Counted from the first letter of the stretch, positions 24,851 through 40,885 are shown. The stretch is 64,000 nt of DNA from Tsuneonella rigui (GCF_003958625.1 NZ_RSEL01000026.1:30654-94653); one strand, 5' to 3'. Notes: generated by a model not told the origin, from the letters alone. Numbers and translations are program-made.

Positions 24851-25816
24851 ATGCATCGCAGAAACTTTGTCGGCGGGGCCGCCGCTTCGCTCGCGGCTGT
24901 CGCCGTGCCCAGTGCGGCCAGCGCGCAGCTTGGCGGGCTCGGAGGCCTCGGCGGCAAGCTCTTGAAGAAATCGCCGCTGGCCAACGTACTGGGCGGCAAG
25001 CCCCCGATCACCACCGAGCTGGCCGACGCCAAATGGGGCAATCCGGAGCTGGACAACTTCACCCCGCGCGAAGCCGCGCGCTCGCTGATGACGCTGCAGC
25101 GCACGCCCAACGGCGGCTTCGTGTTGCAGCCCGGCTACTACGAGTTCGTCGGCCAGAGCTATTGCCTGAAGGCGGGTACGCATGGTCCGGGCGGCGGTGA
25201 CGGGTATCTTTACGCGCCGCCGCTGGGCCCGGCGGAGGATGCGGTGATGACGATCGTGCGCGGCTCGGTGAACCGCCCAGAGATCGCGCAGAGCAAGATC
25301 CAGCAGCTGTTGTGGGCCATCATCGCCCGCGCCAAGTTCGAGGACCTGACCGGCGACAGCAAAGCGGTTGCCGCGCAGCTCCTCACTCCGCGTCAGCTCG
25401 CGGGCCTGAACCGCAGCGCGCTCGATGTGCTGCACGGCAATGCTCTGACCGACGCGCTCGGCGGGGTCCCCGAACCGCTGCGCCAGATCGCCCAAGCGGA
25501 AGCGCAGCTCCGCCAGATGCTCACCACGCCGGGCGCGACTTTTGCCGAGATGGAGCGGATCGCGGTGCTCAGCGGCAACGCTCCGCTCGGTGCAGGCAGC
25601 CGCGAGACGCCATCGGGCCGGTGGTCGAACCACCCCGACGGGTATCACGTGCGTTACCTGCCGAGCGGATACTCGACCACCGAGGTCAACATCTGGGTGC
25701 CGCAGGGCAGCCCGGCGGTGGGCAAGGAATACGACCCCGCGACCCACATCGCGGTCCCCGGCAACACTTCGCGTCAGCGGTTGATCCAGTCAGGCCGCCC
25801 GCAGCAGGGGCATTGA
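24851..25816 (+). CDS. Exported hypothetical protein, Tat-type signal
   Basis: 321 residues. N-terminus MHRRNFVGGAAASLAAVAVPSAASA contains a twin-Arg (RRNFVGG) followed by an Ala-rich hydrophobic core, suggesting a Tat signal cleaved near 25. The mature protein has a Gly-rich head (LGGLGGLGGKLL) and a helical central region (about 140-230), and it ends with PSGRWSNHPDGYHVRYLPSGYSTTEVN. No domain recognised. The ATG is not preceded by a strong ribosome binding site. Monocistronic. Confidence 0.65.
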   Translation: MHRRNFVGGAAASLAAVAVPSAASAQLGGLGGLGGKLLKKSPLANVLGGKPPITTELADAKWGNPELDNFTPREAARSLMTLQRTPNGGFVLQPGYYEFVGQSYCLKAGTHGPGGGDGYLYAPPLGPAEDAVMTIVRGSVNRPEIAQSKIQQLLWAIIARAKFEDLTGDSKAVAAQLLTPRQLAGLNRSALDVLHGNALTDALGGVPEPLRQIAQAEAQLRQMLTTPGATFAEMERIAVLSGNAPLGAGSRETPSGRWSNHPDGYHVRYLPSGYSTTEVNIWVPQGSPAVGKEYDPATHIAVPGNTSRQRLIQSGRPQQGH

Positions 25817-25844
25817 TGATCGATGGGAGTGGGCTCGGGTGCGC

Positions 25845-27434
<1,590 letters not shown>

Positions 27435-27525
27435 GCGGGCCGTTAAGCCAGTCCGCCGCGCGCTGTCCAGAAGCGCGATTGTCGCGTCCCCAGTGGCGCG
27501 TTACCAGTGCAGCGGGGAGGGGCTC

Positions 27526-28764
27526 ATGCAGCAGCGCGCGGTCCTGTGGTTTCTGTTCGCGGTCGTGCTGGTCGACATGATCGGTTTCGGCATCGTCATG
27601 CCGGTGCTGCCGCAACTGATCATGCACTTGGGCGACATGCCGGTCGACAGCGCGGCGGTGTGGGCCGGGTGGCTGGCGGCGGGCTATGCCGCGATGCAAT
27701 TCGTGTTCGCGCCGATCATCGGCAGCCTGTCGGACCGCTTCGGGCGGCGGCCGGTGCTGCTGGCGTGCCTCGCCGGTTTCGGAATCGACTATCTGGTGCA
27801 GGGCCTCGCGCCCAGCCTCGGCTGGCTGGTCGCCGGGCGGGTCGTCGCGGGATTGACGGGCGCAAGCTACTCGGCCGCCTACGCCTACATCGCCGATGTC
27901 ACCCCGCCCGAGAAGCGCGCCGCCAGCTTCGGGCTGATGGGCATGGCGTTCGGGTTCGGCTTCATCATCGGTCCCGCGCTCGGCGGCCTGCTCGGCGAGA
28001 TCGGTCCGCGGGTGCCGTTCCTCGCCGCGGCCGGTCTGGCGCTGGTCAACGTCCTGTTCGGGTTCTTCGTGCTCAAGGAGAGCCTCCCGCCGGAGAAGCG
28101 CCGGCCGTTCAGCCTCGCGCGCGCCAACGCCTTTTCGGCCTTGCGCGCGCTCGGCAATCAGAGCCGTGCGGTCATCTGGACCATCGGCGCGATCGGCGTG
28201 TGGCAGCTCGCGCACATCGTCTATCCCTCGATCTGGTCATACTTCGCGATCGAGGCCTATGGCTGGAGCGCGTGGCAGATCGGGCTATCGCTGGCGGCGG
28301 TCGGCGTCGGGAGCGCGCTGGTGCAGGGGGTGCTGCTCGGCCGCGTGGTGGCGCGGATCGGCGAGGTCGGCGCGGTGCTGGTCGGGCTGACAGCGGTGGT
28401 ACTGGCGACGGCGGCGTTCGCCTTCGCCCGGTCCGACGTCGTGGTTTACGCAGCGATCCTGTTCAATGGGTTGCAAGGGCTGATCTACCCGTCGCTCAAT
28501 GCGCTCAACAGCCGGGCGGTCGACAAGCCCGCCGCCGACGCAGGCGGAACGGAATCGAGCCAAGGCGAGCTACAGGGCGCGACGCAGGCGGTCGGCTCGG
28601 TCGCCCAGATCGTCGGCCCGCCGCTGTACGCCTTTGTCTTCGCCAAGTTTTCCGGACCAAACGCGATCGCGCATTTTCCGGCCATGCCGCTGGTGCTGTC
28701 CGCGACGATCGCGGTCCTCGCGGTGTCGCTGTTCCTGGCCGGCATCAGACGGGTGCATCGCTAG
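27526..28764 (+). CDS. MFS transporter, TetA-like drug efflux
   Basis: 412 residues with 12 predicted transmembrane helices. Motif A between helices 2 and 3 is GSLSDRFGRRPVLL (about 66-79), and the motif-C-like segment GxxxGPxxGG appears as GFIIGPALGG. Overall closest to TetA-type antiporters, though many such relatives are multidrug or unknown exporters. The ATG at 27526 has AGCGGGGAGGGG upstream, and frame continuation further upstream crosses the guaA start. Its TAG stop is fused to the 67-bp repeat at 28764. Confidence 0.88.
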   Translation: MQQRAVLWFLFAVVLVDMIGFGIVMPVLPQLIMHLGDMPVDSAAVWAGWLAAGYAAMQFVFAPIIGSLSDRFGRRPVLLACLAGFGIDYLVQGLAPSLGWLVAGRVVAGLTGASYSAAYAYIADVTPPEKRAASFGLMGMAFGFGFIIGPALGGLLGEIGPRVPFLAAAGLALVNVLFGFFVLKESLPPEKRRPFSLARANAFSALRALGNQSRAVIWTIGAIGVWQLAHIVYPSIWSYFAIEAYGWSAWQIGLSLAAVGVGSALVQGVLLGRVVARIGEVGAVLVGLTAVVLATAAFAFARSDVVVYAAILFNGLQGLIYPSLNALNSRAVDKPAADAGGTESSQGELQGATQAVGSVAQIVGPPLYAFVFAKFSGPNAIAHFPAMPLVLSATIAVLAVSLFLAGIRRVHR

Positions 28765-28830
28765 TTGCGCCAAACGCAACACGTCGCGCGCTTATCTCAT
28801 TTGTGCAAAGCTTGGCGAAAGATTATTTCC
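28764..28830 (+). promoter_or_regulatory. 67-bp promoter-like repeat, copy 1, with GTTGCG palindrome
   Basis: Starts with the palindrome GTTGCGCCAAACGCAAC (28764-28780), then ACG, a variable 12-mer, CTCATTTGTG (28796-28805) and a conserved ATTATTTCC (28822-28830). It is colinear with copy 2 at 29707-29773: the first 20 bases and CTCATTTGTG are identical and 19 of the last 25 bases agree. ATTAT looks like a -10 element; the palindrome resembles an operator. Both copies sit just after a stop codon. Confidence 0.6.
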
Positions 28831-29003
28831 ACCGCTGAAGCCGGACGACGCCAGTCCTCTCCCCCCGAAGCGGCGGGTCCGGCCAGCGCCCGCGATCCCC
28901 TCCCGGATCCCGGAAGCGCGCTTCGCCCCCGCTGCAAGGCGGCCCGCGAATAGATACGGAGCGGCGGCTCTCTCTCCCCCTCGGCCGCCGCTCCGTTTTC
29001 ATT
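28831..29003 (+). ncRNA. Putative small RNA downstream of repeat copy 1
   Basis: Between the promoter-like repeat (28764-28830) and a strong terminator (28956-28999) lie about 125 bases that contain no ATG and no plausible coding frame. They are rich in C-runs (CCTCTCCCCCC, TCCCCTCCC) that could pair with Shine-Dalgarno sequences. In the equivalent place behind copy 2 there is a 26-residue peptide gene instead. Existence is inferred from context. Confidence 0.35.
28956..28999 (+). terminator. Rho-independent terminator
   Basis: ACGGAGCGGCGGC (28956-28968) pairs perfectly with GCCGCCGCTCCGT (28984-28996) around a 15-base loop, followed by TTTT. It ends the putative small RNA and any read-through from the MFS gene, isolating the DUF4337 gene. 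Confidence 0.8.
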
Positions 29004-29074
29004 CTCCCTGACGGATTTTTCCATCTTTTCCGCGCGTTCGGCGGCTAGGCGCCTCTGCGAGGGGAGCACGGTCA

Positions 29075-29704
29075 ATGGATACGAATGACGCCGCCGAGCT
29101 GATCGCCGAGCTGTGCGAGGACCGCGCGGAGAAAGCTGACGAGGCGCACTTCGCCAATCGCGCCGCGCTGCTGATCGCGGCGATGGCGGCGGTGTTGGCG
29201 ATCGGTGGTCTCGGCGGCGGCAACGCCACCGACGACATGATGATCGGCAACATCCGCGCGAGCGACACCTGGGCGTTCTACCAGGCCAAGAACATTCGCC
29301 AGACCGCTTACGAGATCGAGGCGGCCGAGCTGGAATCGCGGTTAGTCGGCGCCAGCGGTGCGCAGGCCCACGACCTCAACGGCCGGATCGCGAAGTACCG
29401 CGCCAAGGTGGCCCGCTACGATGACGAGCCCGATCCGGCGGCGCCTGATGATCCGCTCAAGGGCGAAGGCAAGAAGCAGCTGATGGCGCAAGCCAAGGTG
29501 TTCGAGGCCATGCGCGACCGCGCGTCCGAGCAGGACAACAACTTCGATTACGCCGAGGTCGTGTTGCAACTTGCACTGGTGTTAGGGTCGGTCGCGATCC
29601 TTGCCGGCAACCGCACCGTGCTGACTGTATCGGCTTTGCTCGGCGCGATCGGCACCGTGCTGACACTCAACGGCTTCTTCCTGCTGTTTCCAATACCGTT
29701 TTGA
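29075..29704 (+). CDS. DUF4337 membrane protein
   Basis: 209 residues. A short acidic N-terminus (DTNDAAELIAELCEDRAEKADEAH) is followed by a membrane helix at about 28-44. A soluble helical middle (about 60-165) contains WAFYQAKNIRQTAYE, and two C-terminal helices (about 167-205) complete the DUF4337 layout. Function unknown; such proteins are widespread in alphaproteobacteria. The ATG at 29075 has GAGGGGAGC upstream. It is followed within three bases by repeat copy 2. Confidence 0.8.
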   Translation: MDTNDAAELIAELCEDRAEKADEAHFANRAALLIAAMAAVLAIGGLGGGNATDDMMIGNIRASDTWAFYQAKNIRQTAYEIEAAELESRLVGASGAQAHDLNGRIAKYRAKVARYDDEPDPAAPDDPLKGEGKKQLMAQAKVFEAMRDRASEQDNNFDYAEVVLQLALVLGSVAILAGNRTVLTVSALLGAIGTVLTLNGFFLLFPIPF

Positions 29705-29706
29705 CC

Positions 29707-29773
29707 GTTGCGCCAAACGCAACACGGGTGCGCGTCTTCTCATTTGTGAAAAGCCGCGCGTAATATTATTTCC
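29707..29773 (+). promoter_or_regulatory. 67-bp promoter-like repeat, copy 2, with GTTGCG palindrome
   Basis: Same palindrome GTTGCGCCAAACGCAAC (29707-29723), then CTCATTTGTG (29739-29748) and TATTATTTCC ending at 29773. It precedes the tiny peptide gene at 29847 by 74 bases, a normal promoter-to-start distance. Compared with copy 1, only the 12 bases between ACG and CTCATTTGTG and six later positions differ. Confidence 0.6.
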
Positions 29774-29846
29774 CTGCGCATCACCGGGGTCGGCCGCTCA
29801 TCCGGGCAGCCGATTACACGGAGAACCACTCAACAGGGGAAAGCCC

Positions 29847-29927
29847 ATGCGTCTCGCATCGCACATCCTGGCGTTCTTCGCTGCGGCGGCCATCAGCGGC
29901 CTCACGCTCGCGACGACCATCGCCTGA
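29847..29927 (+). CDS. 26-residue hydrophobic peptide
   Basis: The frame gives 26 residues starting MRLASHILAF and ending TLATTIA: a single hydrophobic Ala-rich helix after a short basic/polar start, i.e. a likely membrane peptide or unprocessed signal-like peptide. An ideal ribosome binding site (AACAGGGGAAAGCCC) precedes the ATG, a promoter-like repeat lies upstream, and an intrinsic terminator follows directly at 29933. That complete transcription unit around such a short frame is the case for it being real. Function unknown. Confidence 0.55.
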   Translation: MRLASHILAFFAAAAISGLTLATTIA

Positions 29928-29932
29928 TCGCC

Positions 29933-29960
29933 AAGGCCCGGGGTTTCCCTGGGCCTTTTG
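29933..29960 (+). terminator. Rho-independent terminator after the 26-residue peptide
   Basis: AAGGCCC (29933-29939) pairs with GGGCCTT (29951-29957) around an 11-base loop that can pair further, followed by a T run to 29959. It lies only six bases after the peptide stop codon. Confidence 0.75.
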
Positions 29961-29985
29961 CGTTGGGGCTCCCTGCCCCGCGCGT

Positions 29986-35587
<5,602 letters not shown>

Positions 35588-35588
<1 letters not shown>

Positions 35589-35971
35589 TGCGGATCCTCG
35601 CCTCGCTAGCGGCGGCGGGTCTGCTGTCGGCGGCTCCGCTCGCGGCGGAGGACGTGCTCGCGCCCTATGACTACGGCATTGCCGGCATCAACGCCTCGTG
35701 GCTGCTGGTCGAATGCAGGGACAAGGACCCACTGCGGGTCGCGCGGTGCGATGGGTTCATCCAGGGCGTCGCCGCGGTGATCGAGGCGCGAGAGTTTCAC
35801 CGCGGCAATGACCGCAAGGTCTGCGTCGCGGTGAATAACCCCGCCGAGCTGCGCTATGCAGTCCTGCACTTCATGGAGCCGACCCGCGATCCGGCGGCCG
35901 ACGCGGTCGAGAAGGCTCTGACCGAAGCCTACGCCTGCGTGCCTATGCAGGTGACGACGCCGCAGCCCTAG
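35588..35971 (+). CDS. Rap1a/Tai-like exported protein coupled to gyrB
   Basis: 127 residues. Signal peptide MRILASLAAAGLLSAAPLAA. The mature domain has the Rap1a/Tai immunity-family layout: a Cys in LLVECRD, RCDGFIQGVAAVIEA, DRKVCVAVNN, LRYAVLHFME, then an Ala/Val helix ending AYACVP, with four Cys that could pair. In gammaproteobacteria such proteins neutralise T6SS amidase effectors; no T6SS or effector gene is visible here, so a different partner is likely. The ATG overlaps the gyrB stop by one base. Its end overlaps the convergent gene by 29 bases. The family call is by pattern only. Confidence 0.6.
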
Positions 35972-36524
35972 GGGCGGTTTCGGCGGACGCTTCCGCCACC
36001 AGTTCCCCGAACAGCGCCTCGTAGTGGATCATCGCCTGGCGCAGCTCTTCGGTGGTCGCCTGGCCTTCGACCGCACGTCCGGCGATATCGTGCCCGGCGC
36101 GGTAGTGCCGCGCGACCTCGCCGTGATCGACCGTCAGGCTTTCGTAGCGCGCGTCGAAATCGGCGATCGGATAGCCGCGCGCGCCCATCACCACTCGGAT
36201 AACCCCGTCCGCCTCGCCGACCGCGGCCGCGGGATCGTCGACGAAGCGTGCCTTGGCCGAGTGCCAGTCGCTCGCGAAGCGCTCCCGTTCATCCGCGGTG
36301 AGCGGCTTGAGCTCGAGTTCGGACACCCGCTTCTCGCGCTCGAGCAACGCGGCCTCGGCGTCAGCGCGGCTGCCGTGGCGGTCGAGCGTTCGATCGTATT
36401 CCGATTTGCCGAACCGGTCGCGTAGCGCGGAGGTGCGGCGCGAGCGGTAGAGCCACCACAACAGCAGCGCCGCGACCAGCAGCATCGCGAGTATGGCGCC
36501 GAGGGCGATCGGGTCGAGCGTCAT
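35943..36524 (-). CDS. Single-pass membrane protein of unknown function
   Basis: 193 residues. One N-terminal transmembrane helix (about 7-26, LGAILAMLLVAALLLWWLY) is followed by a long soluble helical region with the conserved stretches KSEYDRTLDRHGSRADAEAALLER, VMGARGYPIADFDARYESLTVDH and HYRAGHDIAGRA. This matches a widespread uncharacterised alphaproteobacterial family. C-terminal Ala/Ser/Pro tail. It overlaps the Rap1a-like gene tail-to-tail. Confidence 0.7.
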   Translation of the reverse strand: MTLDPIALGAILAMLLVAALLLWWLYRSRRTSALRDRFGKSEYDRTLDRHGSRADAEAALLEREKRVSELELKPLTADERERFASDWHSAKARFVDDPAAAVGEADGVIRVVMGARGYPIADFDARYESLTVDHGEVARHYRAGHDIAGRAVEGQATTEELRQAMIHYEALFGELVAEASAETAPRAAASSPA

Positions 36525-36707
36525 GGCCGGAGGCTCCTTGGTTCAAACCCTCCCATCGGCATGGGATTCTTCGAACGCCCGCGACTTTGCCCGGTTCCGC
36601 CAGCAGCGTGCACTAAATGACGCTTTTTTCCTGTTTTTTCAGGAACCGATCGACGCGCGGCAGAATGGCCTTGAAGCGGTCACGCGGGCGGTGCACTCCG
36701 CGCACCC

Positions 36708-38417
36708 ATGATCCGCCAACTCCTCGCGCTGCCGCTCGCCGCCGCGCTCGCCGCCTGTGCCACCGTTCCCAAGGCCCCGGCCGAACCGGTCACGGTCCGC
36801 ATCGTCGGGCTCAACGATTTTCACGGCAACCTCGAGCCGATCAAGCGGCCGATCCTGCTCGAAGACGGGCAGGTCGGCAAACAGGAGGTCTATGCCGGAG
36901 GCGCCGCGTGGTTCGCCACCGCGGTCGAGAAGATTCGCGAGCAGAACCCATACAACATGGCGATCGGCGCGGGCGACCTGATCAGCGCCAGCCCGCTGTC
37001 CTCCTCGCTGTTCCTCGACGAGCCGACCGTGGGGGTGATGAACCGCGTCCACCTCGATTTCACCAGCGTCGGCAATCACGAATTCGACCGCGGGTGGCGC
37101 GAGCTGAAGCGCCTGCGCGAAGGCGGGTGCGAGAAGTTCACCTTGCGCGAACCGTGCGCTGTCGAGCCGGATTACAAGGGCACAACATACCCTATACTCG
37201 CCGCCAACGTGCGCCAGCAGGACGGCACCACGCTGTTTCCCGGCTACGGCATCAAGCGCTTCGGGACCGGCAAGAATGCGGTCGCGGTGGGCGTGATCGG
37301 TCTGACCCTCAGGGGCACCGCGCAGATCGTCTCGCCCGGCGGGATCGAGGGCCTGACCTTCGAGGACGAGGCGGAATCGATCAACGCGCTGGTGCCCAAG
37401 GTGCTGGCCGAGGGCGCCGACGCGGTGGTGGTGGCGATCCACCAGGGCCTCGTGCCCGAGCCCGGCGACAGTTACACCGGCTGCGGTTCGATGGCGGGCG
37501 ACTTGCGCGATATCCTCGCCAAGCTCGATCCGCGGATCGACCTCGTCATTTCAGGCCACACGCACAAGTCGTATGTGTGCGACTTCTCCAAGGTCGATCC
37601 GACACGGCACTTCACGGTGACCAGCGCGGGCTACGGCGGCACCATGCTGACCGACATTGCGCTCACCATCGACCCGCGTCTGCACGACGTGACCGCGATC
37701 GCGGCCAAGAACGTGCCGGTGCAGAGCGTTGGCGACGGGCGGCCGGTCAACGCGGCGTTCGAGGCGCTCCAGCCCAACCCGGAGATCGCGGCTTACGTCG
37801 CCAAGTACACCGCGGCGGCGGCCGAGGTATCCAACCGCCCGGTCGGCCGCATCTCCGCCTCGGCCACCAAGAAGAAGCCCGAGAGCACACTGGGCAACCT
37901 CGTCGCCGACGCGCAGCTCGCCTCGACCCGCGATGCGGGCGCGGTGATCGCGTTCATGAACCCAGGCGGCATCCGCACCGACCTAGTCGCGCGCGATGGA
38001 GGCGTGGTGACCTTCGGCGACATCTACGCGGTGCAGCCGTTCGGCAACACGCTTGTGACGATGACCTACACCGGCGCGCAGCTCCTCCAGATCCTCGAAG
38101 AGCAGTTCGCCAACATGAACGACTGGAACATTCTCGCGGTGAGCGAAGGGTTCACCATGACGCTCGACCCATCGAAACCGGCGGGGCAGCGGGTGATCAA
38201 GGCGGCGCTGAACGGTCAGCCGATCGATCCGGCGAAGACTTACCGCGTGACGCTCAACAACTTCATCGCAGCGGGCGGGGACCGGTTCGTGACATTCAAG
38301 CAGGGGAAGGACCCGCAAGTGGGGCCGCTCGATCTCGATTCGATGGAGGAGTATCTGCGCGGCAAGGAGATGGTGCAGGTGCCGCCGGTGGGGCGGGTAA
38401 CGATGGTGGGAGGTTAG
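36708..38417 (+). CDS. Lipoprotein bifunctional metallophosphatase/5'-nucleotidase
   Basis: 569 residues. Lipoprotein signal MIRQLLALPLAAALAACATV (lipobox AAC). The calcineurin-like dinuclear metal site is visible: GLNDFHGNLEP (about 32-42), GAGDLIS, GNHEFDRG (about 122-129) and SGHTHKS (about 282-288). The C-terminal 5'-nucleotidase domain (from about 365) has NLVADAQL and the substrate-pocket segments IAFMNPGGIR and NNFIAAGGDRF. Hydrolyses extracellular nucleotides to nucleosides and phosphate. The 180 bases upstream contain T-rich CCTG-TTTTTT-CAGG (about 36630-36643) but no other site I can name. Confidence 0.9.
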   Translation: MIRQLLALPLAAALAACATVPKAPAEPVTVRIVGLNDFHGNLEPIKRPILLEDGQVGKQEVYAGGAAWFATAVEKIREQNPYNMAIGAGDLISASPLSSSLFLDEPTVGVMNRVHLDFTSVGNHEFDRGWRELKRLREGGCEKFTLREPCAVEPDYKGTTYPILAANVRQQDGTTLFPGYGIKRFGTGKNAVAVGVIGLTLRGTAQIVSPGGIEGLTFEDEAESINALVPKVLAEGADAVVVAIHQGLVPEPGDSYTGCGSMAGDLRDILAKLDPRIDLVISGHTHKSYVCDFSKVDPTRHFTVTSAGYGGTMLTDIALTIDPRLHDVTAIAAKNVPVQSVGDGRPVNAAFEALQPNPEIAAYVAKYTAAAAEVSNRPVGRISASATKKKPESTLGNLVADAQLASTRDAGAVIAFMNPGGIRTDLVARDGGVVTFGDIYAVQPFGNTLVTMTYTGAQLLQILEEQFANMNDWNILAVSEGFTMTLDPSKPAGQRVIKAALNGQPIDPAKTYRVTLNNFIAAGGDRFVTFKQGKDPQVGPLDLDSMEEYLRGKEMVQVPPVGRVTMVGG

Positions 38418-38460
38418 GAAGGGGCTAAGGCGAGAAGCCCTCGCCTTCCGATCCACCGTC

Positions 38461-38537
38461 GCCCCGGACTTGATCCGGGGCAGTGCTGCCTTCTCGGACG
38501 TCCGAAAGAAGCACCAGGCCCGGATCAGGTCCGGGCC
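38461..38537. repeat. Pair of REP-like palindromes
   Basis: Palindrome 1 at 38461-38481 (GCCCCGGACTTGATCCGGGGC) is followed 35 bases later by palindrome 2 at 38517-38537, a related CCCGGATCAGGTCCGGG type in opposite orientation. Such CCCCGGA...TCCGGGG palindromes are typical interspersed repeats of alphaproteobacterial genomes and often sit between convergent genes, as here (5'-nucleotidase and TetR gene). Confidence 0.75.
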
Positions 38538-38563
38538 GACGTCGGTTTGTTGGATTGGGCGAG

Positions 38564-39196
38564 CTAAGCCGCCCGCAGCCCCGTCACACCCTGCGCACCG
38601 CCGTTCGCGGCGGACAGCCCGGCGAAGATCGTATCGACGATCCGGCCCAGCTTCTCCTCGCTCAGCCGCTCGTCCATGTACGTCAGCACTTCGGCCAGCG
38701 TGTAAGGCAGCACCATCTGGTTGATCAGACTCAGCGCCTGATCGATCGCCAGCCCCTCGAACGCGCCCTCGGCCTGCGCCTGCGCAATCAGCTCGCACAA
38801 GTAGTGATCGGCGAGATCGACATAGCCGCGAATGCGCTCGAACTGCGCCGCGCCCAGTTCGCAATACGCCTTGAACGCCGCCGGATTGGCCCGATAGCGC
38901 TCGCGGCTCAAACGAAAGCGGCGGGCGAAGAATTCGTACATCTTGCGGTTGGGCGGCAGGTCGCTCGCCAGGACCTCTTCCATGATCGCAATGTGATCGA
39001 CGAACCAGGTCTCCACGATCGCGTCGAACAGCGCGTCATCGTCGGGGAAGATCGCTTCGAGCCGGGCACGGGGCACACCCGCGAAAATGGCTAACGAGCC
39101 CACGCTGATCGCGTCGCCGCGCTCCTCGATCATGCGCTCGGCCACGCCGAGCAGCCGCGTCTTCTCGTCGCCCGGCTGATCCGACCTGAGGTTCAT
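38564..39196 (-). CDS. TetR/AcrR family transcriptional regulator
   Basis: 210 residues. The N-terminal DNA-binding domain has ERMIEERGDAISVGSLAIFAGVPRARLEAIFPDDDALFDAI (about 20-60), the usual three-helix TetR head with the recognition helix around GVPRARLEAIF. The C-terminal ligand/dimer domain (about 75-205) is helical; the ligand is unknown. Its neighbour upstream is mccB of leucine catabolism on the same strand, so it could control those genes, and a candidate palindrome lies at 43213-43228. Confidence 0.85.
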   Translation of the reverse strand: MNLRSDQPGDEKTRLLGVAERMIEERGDAISVGSLAIFAGVPRARLEAIFPDDDALFDAIVETWFVDHIAIMEEVLASDLPPNRKMYEFFARRFRLSRERYRANPAAFKAYCELGAAQFERIRGYVDLADHYLCELIAQAQAEGAFEGLAIDQALSLINQMVLPYTLAEVLTYMDERLSEEKLGRIVDTIFAGLSAANGGAQGVTGLRAA

Positions 39197-39277
39197 GCGC
39201 TATGCTCCCGCCTTCTGCGGCGCATTTAAGCCAGCGGGCGCCCGGTTTGAAGAGGCGCGGCTAACATTTGGTCGCGT

Positions 39278-40885
39278 TTACATGCGGAACACGCCGAACG
39301 CCGGCCGCTCGGCGATGGGCGCTTCGAGCGTGGCGGCGAAGGCGAGGCCGAGCACGTCGCGGGTCTGCGCGGGGTCGATCACCCCGTCGTCCCACAGCCG
39401 CGCGGTGGCGTAGTAGGGGTTGCCTTCGTCCTCATACTTCTGGCGAATCGGGGCCTTGAACTCCTCGGCTTGGGTTGCCGTCCAGCTGTCGGCATCGCGG
39501 TGGACGGTGGCGAGGACCGAGGCAGCCTGCTCGCCGCCCATCACGCTGATGCGGCTGTTGGGCCAGGAGAACAGGAAGCGCGGGGAATAGGCGCGGCCAG
39601 CCATACCATAGTTGCCCGCGCCGAAGCTCCCGCCGATCAGCACGGTGATCTTGGGCACGGTGGCGGTGGCGACCGCGGTGACCAGCTTGGCGCCGTGCTT
39701 GGCGATGCCTTCTGCCTCGTACTTCCCGCCGACCATGAAGCCCGAGATGTTCTGCAGGAACAGCAGCGGGATGCGGCGCTGGCAGGCGAGTTCGATGAAG
39801 TGCGCGCCCTTCACCGCGCTCTCAGAGAACAGCACGCCGTTGTTGGCGAGGATCGCCACCGGCATGCCCCAGATGTGCGCGAACCCGCACACGAGGGTGC
39901 TGCCGTAGAGCGCCTTGAACTCGTGGAACTCGCTGCCGTCGACGATGCGGGCGATGACCTCGTGCACGTCGTAAGGGGCGCGGACATCGTCGGGGATGAT
40001 CGCGTACAGGTCTTGCGGGTCGAATTTCGGCTCGCGCGGTTCGCGCAGCGTCACGTCGGCCGCCGCGCCGGTATTGGCGCCGAGATGGCTGACGATGTCG
40101 CGCACGATCGAGAGCGCGTGCTCGTCGTTCTCGGCGAGGTGATCGACCACGCCCGATTTCTTGGCGTGGAGGTCGCCGCCGCCGAGGTCCTCAGCCGAGA
40201 TTTCCTCCCCCGTCGCCGCCTTTACCAACGGCGGGCCGGCGAGGAAGATCGTGCCCTGGTTTCGGACGATGACGGTCTCATCGCTCATGGCCGGCACGTA
40301 GGCGCCGCCCGCGGTGCACGATCCCATCACGCAGGCGATCTGCGGGATGCCCTTCGCGCTCATCTGCGCCTGGTTGAAGAATATCCGCCCGAAGTGCTCG
40401 CGGTCGGGGAAGACTTCCGACTGGTACGGCAGGTTCGCGCCGCCGCTGTCGACGAGGTACACGCACGGCAGGCGGTTTTCGGTCGCGATCTCCTGCGCGC
40501 GCAGGTGCTTCTTGACCGTCATCGGGTAGTAACTGCCGCCCTTCACGGTGGGATCGTTGGCGACGATCATCACCTGCCGCCCCGACACGCGGCCGATACC
40601 GCAGATCATCGAGGCGCCCGAGACGTCGCCTTCGTACATCCCGTTTGCGGCGAGCTGCCCGATCTCGAGGAACGGTGCGCCGGGATCGAGCAGCCGCTCG
40701 ACCCGCTCGCGGGGGAGCAGCTTGCCGCGGCTGGTGTGCCTCTCGCGGTGCTTCTCGGGCCCGCCGAGCGCCGCCTCGGCGACCTTGGCGCGCAGCTCCT
40801 CGGCGAGCGCCGAGTTGTGCGCGAACCGCGCCTTCGCCTCCGGGCTCTCGCGGTCTAGCTTGCTGCTGAGGACGGGTGCGGTCAT
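39278..40885 (-). CDS. mccB: Methylcrotonoyl-CoA carboxylase beta subunit
   Basis: 535 residues. Carboxyltransferase subunit of the biotin enzyme in leucine degradation (3-methylcrotonyl-CoA to methylglutaconyl-CoA). The two crotonase-like halves are seen in [14 protein letters not shown] and [15 protein letters not shown] (about 148-162), then [22 protein letters not shown] (about 385-406) and [24 protein letters not shown] (about 430-453), motifs shared with MCC-beta rather than acetyl- or propionyl-CoA carboxylases. The ATG at 40885 (MTAPVLSS) is six codons inside the longest frame. The alpha (biotin carboxylase) gene is not adjacent. Confidence 0.93.
   Translation of the reverse strand: MTAPVLSSKLDRESPEAKARFAHNSALAEELRAKVAEAALGGPEKHRERHTSRGKLLPRERVERLLDPGAPFLEIGQLAANGMYEGDVSGASMICGIGRVSGRQVMIVANDPTVKGGSYYPMTVKKHLRAQEIATENRLPCVYLVDSGGANLPYQSEVFPDREHFGRIFFNQAQMSAKGIPQIACVMGSCTAGGAYVPAMSDETVIVRNQGTIFLAGPPLVKAATGEEISAEDLGGGDLHAKKSGVVDHLAENDEHALSIVRDIVSHLGANTGAAADVTLREPREPKFDPQDLYAIIPDDVRAPYDVHEVIARIVDGSEFHEFKALYGSTLVCGFAHIWGMPVAILANNGVLFSESAVKGAHFIELACQRRIPLLFLQNISGFMVGGKYEAEGIAKHGAKLVTAVATATVPKITVLIGGSFGAGNYGMAGRAYSPRFLFSWPNSRISVMGGEQAASVLATVHRDADSWTATQAEEFKAPIRQKYEDEGNPYYATARLWDDGVIDPAQTRDVLGLAFAATLEAPIAERPAFGVFRM

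Noticed and set aside
36540..36600. Possible tRNA T-arm-like sequence GGTTCAAACCC
   Set aside because: No complementary acceptor or anticodon arms are present at the right distances, and the stretch overlaps the start of a conserved gene.
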